DNA of 35,991 nucleotides. Source: [Bacillus] enclensis (GTDB taxonomy: Bacteria; Bacillota; Bacilli; Bacillales; Bacillaceae_B). The stretch is from positions 1-35,991 of the forward strand of contig NZ_KQ758495.1 of the NCBI RefSeq assembly GCF_001456935.1. Direction: 5' to 3'. Every line of letters starts with the position of its first letter. Position 1 is the stretch's first letter. The notes under the pieces were generated by a model, which searched no databases, had not been told where the DNA came from, and worked only from the letters and a program-made list of their open reading frames with translations. Of this stretch, positions 30,595 to 35,991 are shown one piece after another. The position numbers and the translations under genes were made by a program.

Positions 30595-30749
30595 TTGTTG
30601 CTTTGCGTAAATAGGCTTGCAGCTTGAATAGTGCTTGTGGACGTGCTCTTTTCGAACTCAAGTTTAAACAACAGACGATTTAACAAGCCGAAAATACCCA
30701 AGTTCCGGTATTTTCTGGTGTGCAAAGCAACAAAGTATGCGAAAAGAGC
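30595..30749. repeat. Interleaved inverted repeats downstream of the Nramp-like gene
   Basis: TTGTTGCTTTGC (30595-30606) matches GCAAAGCAACAA (30722-30733) inverted. GCTCTTTTCG (30645-30654) matches CGAAAAGAGC (30740-30749) inverted. The arms interleave rather than nest. A separate hairpin AAAATACC/GGTATTTT lies at 30691-30714. The whole looks like a second type of dispersed palindromic element. Confidence 0.55.
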
Positions 30750-30764
30750 CTTAAAAATAAACAA

Positions 30765-30793
30765 AAGCCTGGGATCCAAGTGGTCCCAGGCTT
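30765..30793 (-). terminator. Terminator of the DUF3298-type gene
   Basis: AAGCCTGGGA (30765-30774) pairs perfectly with TCCCAGGCTT (30784-30793), T-rich after it on the minus strand. The stem overlaps the gene's stop codon. Confidence 0.9.
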
Positions 30794-31421
30794 AATTATT
30801 GACTGCCATCCTCCCGAGCGGCCCGCTCTCCTCAATGATATCCTGCAGATCAAAGACAGAGATTGGAAACATCGGGAAACCGGCCACATACGGCGTGATT
30901 TCATAGAGCTGGAAATAGATCACCAGTGCTTTGTCCGCGATGTAGAAGTCCTGATCGGGGCGGATGCCGGTGAATTCGCCAAGCAGCGGAATGTCCCGCT
31001 CCTTGATCTGTGCGGCCACCAGGTCCGACAGCCTCTTCACATAATCACTGCCGGGCTTGAATAAATCTTTCAAACTGCAAATCTTTTCTTTTTCCAGATC
31101 GAACGTCAGCGAACGAATGAACGTCATCCCATGGGCGGCATGAGCGTGATACGTATAGTTAGAGAGTGATAGACTCAGGACCTCGCGCTGATTGTTCTTG
31201 ATTTCAAAGGACCCCTGCATTTCCTCAACGGTCGACGGCATATTCCCGACCTGCTCATGGATCAGCTTCTGGGTCTCTGCGACAATGGTCCGGTTGATGG
31301 TGCGTTGAAAATTGCGGCTTCTCATCCGTATAACTTTTGGGTAATAGACGACTTGTTTCGGACCGTTCGAGATCATCCTCGGCTCGATGCTTACCGGTAA
31401 GGATACTGGCACCTTCATCAT
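30792..31421 (-). CDS. DUF3298/RsiV-like domain protein without membrane anchor
   Basis: 209 residues. The C-terminal part (about 100-195) matches the DUF3298 pattern found in RsiV: SLTFDLEKEKICSLKDLFKP, then FYIADKALVIYFQLYEITPY. The N-terminal half (25-95) resembles the paired DUF4163-type domain (YYPKVIRMRSRNFQRTINRT). Unlike RsiV there is no sigma-binding region, signal peptide or membrane helix, so this is likely a cytosolic stand-alone form. The start is unsure: AGAGG abuts the two ATGs at 31416-31421, while the GTG at 31410-31412 would have better spacing. A terminator follows. Confidence 0.75.
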   Translation of the reverse strand: MMKVPVSLPVSIEPRMISNGPKQVVYYPKVIRMRSRNFQRTINRTIVAETQKLIHEQVGNMPSTVEEMQGSFEIKNNQREVLSLSLSNYTYHAHAAHGMTFIRSLTFDLEKEKICSLKDLFKPGSDYVKRLSDLVAAQIKERDIPLLGEFTGIRPDQDFYIADKALVIYFQLYEITPYVAGFPMFPISVFDLQDIIEESGPLGRMAVNN

Positions 31422-31478
31422 CCTCTGCTTTTTAATTCATTGTATTCAAGGGGATGCCCAGCGTGAACCTTCACTCCG

Positions 31479-31763
31479 TTAAGGAAGGACGGTCAGCACG
31501 CCCCTGATGTTTTCATTCACATAGCCGTGGTGAGGTTTGCAGGCATATTCATAGGTGCCGGGTTCCGGCGTGATCGCAATGAGACCTGATCGGCCGCGCT
31601 CTGTATGAACACTGGCATCAAGCTCAGGGAAGTCCAGGATATGACAGTTATTTTCTGATTCATTAATGATGTGGAGGACAACCGTTTCACCTGGTCTCAA
31701 TTCCATCTTGGAGGGCTCGACTGAATGAGGCTTCATGACGATGGTTGGCAGTTTTTCAAGCAC
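31479..31763 (-). CDS. Cupredoxin-like domain, probably the broken C-terminal half of the upstream gene
   Basis: A 94-residue reading from a GTG at 31761-31763. The fold looks like a small cupredoxin: MELRPGETVVLHIINES, then NNCHILDFPELD and YEYACKPHHGY. Likely copper ligands are H41, C75 and H78 or H79; the usual axial methionine is not seen. There is no signal peptide and only a weak ribosome binding site (AGGA, about 12 bases away). It is in the same frame as the upstream membrane protein, separated by a single TGA and eight codons, so the two probably were one protein. Confidence 0.7.
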   Translation of the reverse strand: MLEKLPTIVMKPHSVEPSKMELRPGETVVLHIINESENNCHILDFPELDASVHTERGRSGLIAITPEPGTYEYACKPHHGYVNENIRGVLTVLP

Positions 31764-31784
31764 TTCTGCATTAATTCCTGATAC

Positions 31785-32261
31785 TCAGTGGTTCTGCAGA
31801 TACAGACTGATGATCAGCCCCATCAGGATGGCGCCGGCCATACTGCCTTTCAGTACAGGGAACCAGGCAGCGGGAGCCGGTATTCTCTCCAGGTTGAGAA
31901 GAAGCCCTGCAAGAGACGCGAGAAAGATGAAAAACACAATCAGGGCGCTGAGAAAGCTGATGCCGATGAACGGGTTGCTTGCCTCGATCATCGCATTGTA
32001 TTCCGGATCGATATTCCTGAACATCGAGATGAAAAGGGATGGAACCGTTAGCACCGTGAACAGCAGCCCGTAAATTATGCCTATGACAGGCGCCCACCTT
32101 TTTTTAACTGCAAGAAGAATGATGGCAATGATCAGGGCGGCCGCCCCGTTCGCCACATGTATCACCGGAAAATGCCGTAAAATAAAAAAGCCGGAGCAAA
32201 GAATGGTCACCACTTGCATAAATAACAGGCTCGCCGCCCACTTCGTATAAGCGTTTCTCAT
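31785..32261 (-). CDS. Five-helix membrane protein, ends at an in-frame TGA before a cupredoxin domain
   Basis: 158 residues. Five hydrophobic helices at about 9-30, 34-54, 57-80, 97-120 and 136-154. Positive charges after helices 2 (KKRW) and 4 (LERIP) point to an N-in, C-out topology. The protein stops right after helix 5 (ISLYLQNH) with TGA at 31785-31787. The frame stays open after it and encodes the cupredoxin domain, which would then lie outside the membrane where cupredoxins normally work. So this may be the anchor of a split or interrupted membrane cupredoxin. ATG follows an AGGAGGGAAA ribosome binding site. Confidence 0.75.
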   Translation of the reverse strand: MRNAYTKWAASLLFMQVVTILCSGFFILRHFPVIHVANGAAALIIAIILLAVKKRWAPVIGIIYGLLFTVLTVPSLFISMFRNIDPEYNAMIEASNPFIGISFLSALIVFFIFLASLAGLLLNLERIPAPAAWFPVLKGSMAGAILMGLIISLYLQNH

Positions 32262-32370
32262 CGATTTCCCTCCTTGTCATCCATCATACTTAGTACCTAT
32301 CTCAGTCTATGTCGCACGTGATGAATTTTTAACAAGGAATCCTGCGAAAATAATAAAATCAGAGAATGAA

Positions 32371-32396
32371 AAAAGGAATGTCCGTCAAGACATCCC
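32371..32396 (-). terminator. Terminator of the MHYT-GGDEF-EAL gene
   Basis: GGAATGTC (32375-32382) pairs with GACATCCC (32389-32396) with one mismatch; T-run on the minus strand. Confidence 0.75.
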
Positions 32397-34439
32397 TCAT
32401 GCTTTCAATACCAATTCCCTTTCTCTTAGCCAGTCAGTGAACTCTCCCTCCTGCAGCGGAGGCGAGTAATAATAGCCTTGGATGTGTGGACGCTCGATCA
32501 TGCCCGTGATGAAATCGATCTGTTCCTGTGTTTCCACTCCCTCGATGACCACCCGCAGCTTCAGGGAGGAACATAAGGTGGTGATCGCCCTCAGCAGCGC
32601 GGAGTCCTTTTCGGAAAGCGGGACCCCGTCCACGAATGATTTATCGATTTTAATCGTGGATATCGGGATTTTCCTTAGATAAGAAAGAGACGATAACCCG
32701 GTCCCGAAATCATCGAGTGCAACGGAGAGACCCATTTCCCTGAAGCGCCCGACAGCCGTGATGGCGTTCTCAATGTCGTGGATGACACTCGTTTCCGTGA
32801 TCTCAAGCTCGATGAAGGAGCTGTCGATGCCATACTTCCTCAATCCCTCATGCAGGACAGACAGCAGTCTTGAGGACGTCACATACGGTCCCGGTATATT
32901 GATGGACACGCGCTTGAATTCGATCCCTTCATCAAGCCAGTGTGAGACCTGCCGGAAAACCGTTTCGATGACCCAGTCCGTCACCTCAAAAATCTTCCCG
33001 TTCTCCTCTAAGACAGGGATGAAAACACCCGGTGAGATCAACCCGTGTACCCTGTGCTGCCAGCGCAGCAAAGCCTCCACACCCGTCACTTCCCCGGTGC
33101 CGGTCTGTACTTTCGGCTGATAGACCATGAACAGTTCATTGGTTTCGATCGCCCGGTTGATGTCCTGGACGATCTGCCTTTCAAAACTGTATGTATGAAC
33201 GGCGGGATCATATTCAATTACCCCATGCCGGTATTGAATCGACGAGTGCTGGAGGACAGCCATCGTATTGGCCAGCAGCTGATCGCAGTCCCCTTTGTCA
33301 CAATGGGATATGGCACACGCCATTTCGATCACGACGCGGTAATCATCAATCATCAGCGGCTTCTTCAGCTGGGACAGCACGCTCTCCATACACGCCTTCA
33401 ATTTTTCAAACTCATGCTCTTCACCGTGGTAGACGGCAAAACGATTCCCTTCGATCCGGTAGACCTTTGAAGTCCGCAGCTTTCGTTCATCGATGATATC
33501 TCCGACCGCTTTTATCACACGGTCTCCAAACGTATAACCATATCCGCTCACCCATTTTTCAAGGTCATGGATGTGGATGATCGCAAGGCTTCCGGCCGTC
33601 TTCGAGTTCTTTAAATCCTGTTCGAACTGCCTCTGATTCGGAAGCAGGGTCAGAGCGTCATAATGATGAAGGCGGTGGTCCACATAACGGTCGAGAAGTC
33701 CTGCAAGGCCGGACACCGCAAGCAGGATGAAAATCCCTGCCGTCACCCCCGTTACAAGCAAAGGCATGTCCATTTTATGCATCCCGTGCATGCCATCCAG
33801 AGGTTTATCCGTGTAAAAAATAACGGCCGACATCCCTGTATAATGCATGCTCGTAATGGCGAGCCCCATCAGGACGGACGTTAGGATCTTGATCCACTGC
33901 GTTCCCATAAACTTCTGAAGGCTTGAAAAAATGAATAAAGCCACATATGAGACCACAACCGCAATCAACACAGAGGCCATGAGGATCAGTGGCTTGTAGA
34001 CATATTCCACTTCCATCTTCATCGCGGCCATTCCGATATAATGCATGGCTGATATCCCAATCCCCATGATGATGCCAGCCGTGACCGCAGATAGGTGCCC
34101 CTTCTTCTTACGGCTGGAAAATGAAAACGCCAAATAGGAAGCAAACACAGCCGGTAAGACAGAAGCAGCCGTCAAGAACGTATCGTAGGTCATCTGAACA
34201 GGGAGCATAAACGCGCTCATCCCGATAAAATGCATCGACCATATCCCGAGCCCCATCGCCACCGAGGCCAGTACCAGCCAAAACGATTTATGAAAAAAAT
34301 GATTCTGCTGCATCCTCTGATTCAAAGACAAAGATGTATAAGAAGCACAGCAGGCAATCACAATCGACAACACCACCAGCGAGAGGGAATACTCTCCTTG
34401 AAGAATGGTGATATCCTGTGATTCAGGTAATGAAAACAT
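32397..34439 (-). CDS. MHYT-GGDEF-EAL protein, probable c-di-GMP phosphodiesterase
   Basis: 680 residues. The N-terminal membrane sensor (about 15-250) has seven or more hydrophobic helices with three MHYT-type motifs: MHFIGM (69-74), MHYIGM (132-137) and MHYTGM (198-203); these motifs are proposed to bind copper or sense gas. The GGDEF domain (about 260-410) is degenerate, with EGNRF (330-334) in place of GGDEF, so it should not make c-di-GMP. The EAL domain (about 425-675) is intact: EALLRW (455-460), N514, the ELEITET segment, DDFGTG (576-581), KIDKSF and EGVET. A c-di-GMP phosphodiesterase is the likely activity. Similar to the YkoW-type architecture of B. subtilis. Confidence 0.9.
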   Translation of the reverse strand: MFSLPESQDITILQGEYSLSLVVLSIVIACCASYTSLSLNQRMQQNHFFHKSFWLVLASVAMGLGIWSMHFIGMSAFMLPVQMTYDTFLTAASVLPAVFASYLAFSFSSRKKKGHLSAVTAGIIMGIGISAMHYIGMAAMKMEVEYVYKPLILMASVLIAVVVSYVALFIFSSLQKFMGTQWIKILTSVLMGLAITSMHYTGMSAVIFYTDKPLDGMHGMHKMDMPLLVTGVTAGIFILLAVSGLAGLLDRYVDHRLHHYDALTLLPNQRQFEQDLKNSKTAGSLAIIHIHDLEKWVSGYGYTFGDRVIKAVGDIIDERKLRTSKVYRIEGNRFAVYHGEEHEFEKLKACMESVLSQLKKPLMIDDYRVVIEMACAISHCDKGDCDQLLANTMAVLQHSSIQYRHGVIEYDPAVHTYSFERQIVQDINRAIETNELFMVYQPKVQTGTGEVTGVEALLRWQHRVHGLISPGVFIPVLEENGKIFEVTDWVIETVFRQVSHWLDEGIEFKRVSINIPGPYVTSSRLLSVLHEGLRKYGIDSSFIELEITETSVIHDIENAITAVGRFREMGLSVALDDFGTGLSSLSYLRKIPISTIKIDKSFVDGVPLSEKDSALLRAITTLCSSLKLRVVIEGVETQEQIDFITGMIERPHIQGYYYSPPLQEGEFTDWLRERELVLKA

Positions 34440-34600
34440 ACAACAACCTCATTTAACGTAATGTTGGAATTAATATTATGGTATACATGTTAAATTATAC
34501 AAAAGTTGTTGAAAAAAGATAGGGTTGGACTAGTAAACTGGCAAATGAATTGAGTTTGAATTTCCTGGAATTAAATAGGTGTTTTGTCCCGTTTTCAGCG

Positions 34601-34606
34601 TATAAT
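34601..34606 (+). promoter_or_regulatory. Candidate -10 box for the hydroxylase-like gene
   Basis: A perfect TATAAT, 42 bases before the TTG start. A matching -35 at 16-18 bases is not clear (AGGTGT), so strength is uncertain. Confidence 0.4.
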
Positions 34607-34647
34607 AGAAAGACCTCACTACTTAAAAATGAAGGGAGAAGAAGATT

Positions 34648-35265
34648 TTGAAAAATAAGGGAATTTACCGTGACTTTTTCCTGCACCTCGACATTATGAT
34701 CATGGCCGGAATATTCCTAGCCGTACTTGCCTTTCTATTTACCATGGGTCCGGATGCTTTCACTCCGCTGTTCATCGTACTCGGTATCGTCACCTACATG
34801 TTCAGCGAGTACCTCACCCACCGGTTCGTCTTTCACATCAAAGCCCCGAAAAATAGCATTCTATTAAAATTAATCAAGCGGCTCCACTATGACCACCACA
34901 AGAAACCAAATGACCTGAAGCTGTTATTCCTGCCTATCTGGTACAGTGCACCGAGCCTGTTCGCCCTGAGCCTCATCTTCTACTTCATCTCAGGCTCTAT
35001 GCAGGCAACCCTGTCCTTCAGCGCAGGGATCCTCATCATGTTCTTCGTCTACGAATGGAAGCACTACGTAGCCCACCGGCCGCTCAAGCCGAAAACGAAA
35101 TTCGGCAAGTGGCTGAAAAAGACACACGTCCTTCATCACTATAAAAATGAAAACTACTGGTATGGGGTGTCGACCCCGTTTGTGGATGCACTTTTTGGGA
35201 CTTTGAAAGATGAGAAGGAAGTGGATTCGAGTGAGACGGTGAAGGATTTGGAGAAGCGGGCATGA
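34648..35265 (+). CDS. Fatty-acid hydroxylase / sterol desaturase family membrane protein
   Basis: 205 residues, with about four hydrophobic helices. The eight-histidine di-iron pattern is visible: HRFVFH (about 53-58), HYDHH (about 75-79), HYVAH (about 143-147) and HVLHH (about 165-169). This is the FA-hydroxylase superfamily, which also includes carotenoid hydroxylases; the substrate here is unknown, though pigment or membrane lipid are the obvious candidates given the crt operon 10 kb away. The start is TTG at 34648-34650, with AGGGAG about 9 bases upstream; no ATG has comparable support. Confidence 0.85.
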   Translation: MKNKGIYRDFFLHLDIMIMAGIFLAVLAFLFTMGPDAFTPLFIVLGIVTYMFSEYLTHRFVFHIKAPKNSILLKLIKRLHYDHHKKPNDLKLLFLPIWYSAPSLFALSLIFYFISGSMQATLSFSAGILIMFFVYEWKHYVAHRPLKPKTKFGKWLKKTHVLHHYKNENYWYGVSTPFVDALFGTLKDEKEVDSSETVKDLEKRA

Positions 35266-35283
35266 CTGGCGGACCATGCTTTG

Positions 35284-35463
35284 GGTAACGGCCGGGGCTG
35301 GGGATAGGCTGGTAACGGGGTGTGCGCTAAGGATAAGAGTGGGCCTGAATCCGGGCCAGCCTGGTACCGGGAGGCGGCTTGGATAGCCCTGAATTCGGGG
35401 AGCGGTTTGGATTCGGTGTGTGGCTAAGATCCAGGGAGGGCCTCGAATTAGGGGGAGGGGACC
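35284..35463. repeat. GC-rich degenerate 18-bp tandem array
   Basis: Units of about 18 bp with a 9-bp half period. AT-containing anchors (GAAT, TACC, GATA, AATT, GATT, GATC, AATT) lie at about 35347, 35365, 35383, 35392, 35410, 35428 and 35446, separated by G-rich stretches such as CGGGGAGCGG. The first part (35284-35345) is less regular. Confidence 0.65.
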
Positions 35464-35680
35464 CTGCTCCACGTCATCTTTTTTCTTGTGGCGGGCATTT
35501 TTATATAGAAAACACCCTATTTATTCAAAATGAATGCCTTTTTTCCCTTTCAGCAGACAAATCCGAGTCAACACCCTCCCTTACCTGCTTTTATGCATGC
35601 TAAGGACGCCCTCCATGGGGGCGTGCGACAGTTTTATTATCAAAAACGGTTTGACCCCCTAATTCCTGACGAATTCTTTA

Positions 35681-35705
35681 AAAAACTAAATGATTCTTAG
35701 TTTTT
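35681..35705 (-). terminator. Terminator within the IS end
   Basis: AAAAACTAA (35681-35689) pairs perfectly with TTAGTTTTT (35697-35705), with a T-run on the minus strand. It lies between the transposase stop and the IS terminus. Confidence 0.75.
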
Positions 35706-35837
35706 CATTTTTATCATTTCCTTCTTCACTTTTACCAAGGGTAGATGACTCTACTTCAGCGTCAAGCCAAAACCGCTTGATCCTTTCGTTCCGCCATCTG
35801 GGGGGTTAGTAAGTGAAGAAGGAGTATTCCTGCCTTT

Positions 35838-35990
35838 TTAAAGGCTCAAGGCCATTTCTTCAGGGAAGCCAATATCCTTGTATTTCTCATTGAACTTTAC
35901 TGGAGCCATCCTGCCCAGGCTCCCATGGTAGCGTCGATAATTATAAAATTCCATGAACTCGTCAATTTCGTAATAAGCTTCTTCAAAGTG
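35838..35990 (-). CDS. IS3-family transposase, C-terminal 50 residues (partial)
   Basis: The last 50 residues of an integrase-core transposase, cut by the window edge, read in minus frame to TAA at 35838-35840. The segment IDEFMEFYNYRRYHGSLGRM followed by AP and FNEKY is the typical end of IS3-type OrfB (F-x-x-YN-x-x-R-x-H-x-x-L, then P). The catalytic DDE residues, except perhaps the last E region, lie outside the window. Confidence 0.85.
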   Translation of the reverse strand, partial: HFEEAYYEIDEFMEFYNYRRYHGSLGRMAPVKFNEKYKDIGFPEEMALSL

Positions 35991-35991
35991 T

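Larger units (their letters stand above)
35266..35837. other. Intergenic region with GC-rich 18-bp array and IS end
   Basis: 572 bases without a host gene. It holds a GC-rich repeat array (35284-35463), an ACGCCC/GGGCGT hairpin at 35606-35624 without a T-run, the presumed IS terminus at 35652, the transposase terminator (35681-35705) and a further IS non-coding stretch. Long ORFs across the array are artefacts of the 18-bp (six-codon) period. Confidence 0.7.
35652..35991 (-). mobile_element. IS3-type insertion sequence, partial, running off the window
   Basis: The presumed terminus begins TGACCCCCTAATTCCT at 35652, with TG at the end as usual for IS3 elements. A terminator and the transposase C-terminus follow toward the window edge. 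Its first 15 bases recur inverted at 44-58, near the other window edge. Confidence 0.6.

Noticed and set aside
34990..35472. Minus-strand 160-codon frame over the GC-rich array
   Set aside because: The 18-bp repeat keeps the frame open artificially; the rest runs antisense to the hydroxylase-like gene.

Overview
The window looks like the genome of a Bacillaceae member (low- to mid-GC Firmicute). Genes have strong AGGAGG-type ribosome binding sites, TTG and GTG starts are common, and intrinsic hairpin-U terminators are frequent. The gas vesicle cluster has the gene order known from Bacillus (Priestia) megaterium. The pigment genes, spore-former families (DUF3231, DUF2642, CBO0543) and dispersed repeats also point to a pigmented, aerobic, Rossellomorea- or Priestia-like bacillus. 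The exact genus cannot be fixed by eye. Both window edges carry insertion-sequence ends, so this may be a whole contig broken at IS copies.

Layout. 1-1085: a possible IS end, a 20-bp repeat array, a 34-residue small protein and a DUF3862-like lipoprotein. 1184-8336 (minus): a complete 14-gene gas vesicle operon, gvpA-P-Q-B-R-N-F-G-L-S-K-J-T-U. 9099-10929: a DUF488 protein and an APC permease, transcribed divergently from a short region with sigma-B-like promoters on both strands. 10991-13060: an actin-type DNA segregation cassette, with a ParR-like ribbon-helix-helix protein, a ParM-like actin and an upstream array of about a dozen GTATAC-like hexamers that looks like its centromere. 13250-15790: a DUF2817/M14-type peptidase and an NCS2 nucleobase permease. 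15958-20946: DUF3231, then a 3-hydroxybutyrate module (GntP-family permease, 3-hydroxybutyrate dehydrogenase, divergent LysR regulator, carboxymuconolactone-decarboxylase-like protein). 21384-25215 (minus): a three-gene carotenoid operon. 25493-28581: a deaminase-Nudix fusion, small membrane proteins, a Gfo/Idh/MocA oxidoreductase and a DUF2642 protein. 29317-34439: a non-canonical Nramp relative, a DUF3298-type protein, a membrane protein and cupredoxin split by one in-frame TGA, and an MHYT-GGDEF-EAL c-di-GMP protein. 34648-35991: a fatty-acid-hydroxylase-like protein, a GC-rich 18-bp repeat array, and the C-terminus of an IS3-type transposase.

The best leads are: (1) the parC-like array with ParM and ParR, in a region otherwise full of metabolic and lifestyle genes; (2) four separate intergenic arrays of unrelated units all spaced 20-21 bp (two helical turns), plus a fifth with 18-bp units; (3) the in-frame TGA between a five-helix membrane domain and a cupredoxin domain; (4) a shared coiled-coil module in GvpJ, GvpP and GvpT, hexapeptide repeats in GvpQ, and a hairpin after gvpB; (5) the divergent sigma-B-like promoter pair. 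No tRNA, rRNA or CRISPR array was seen.
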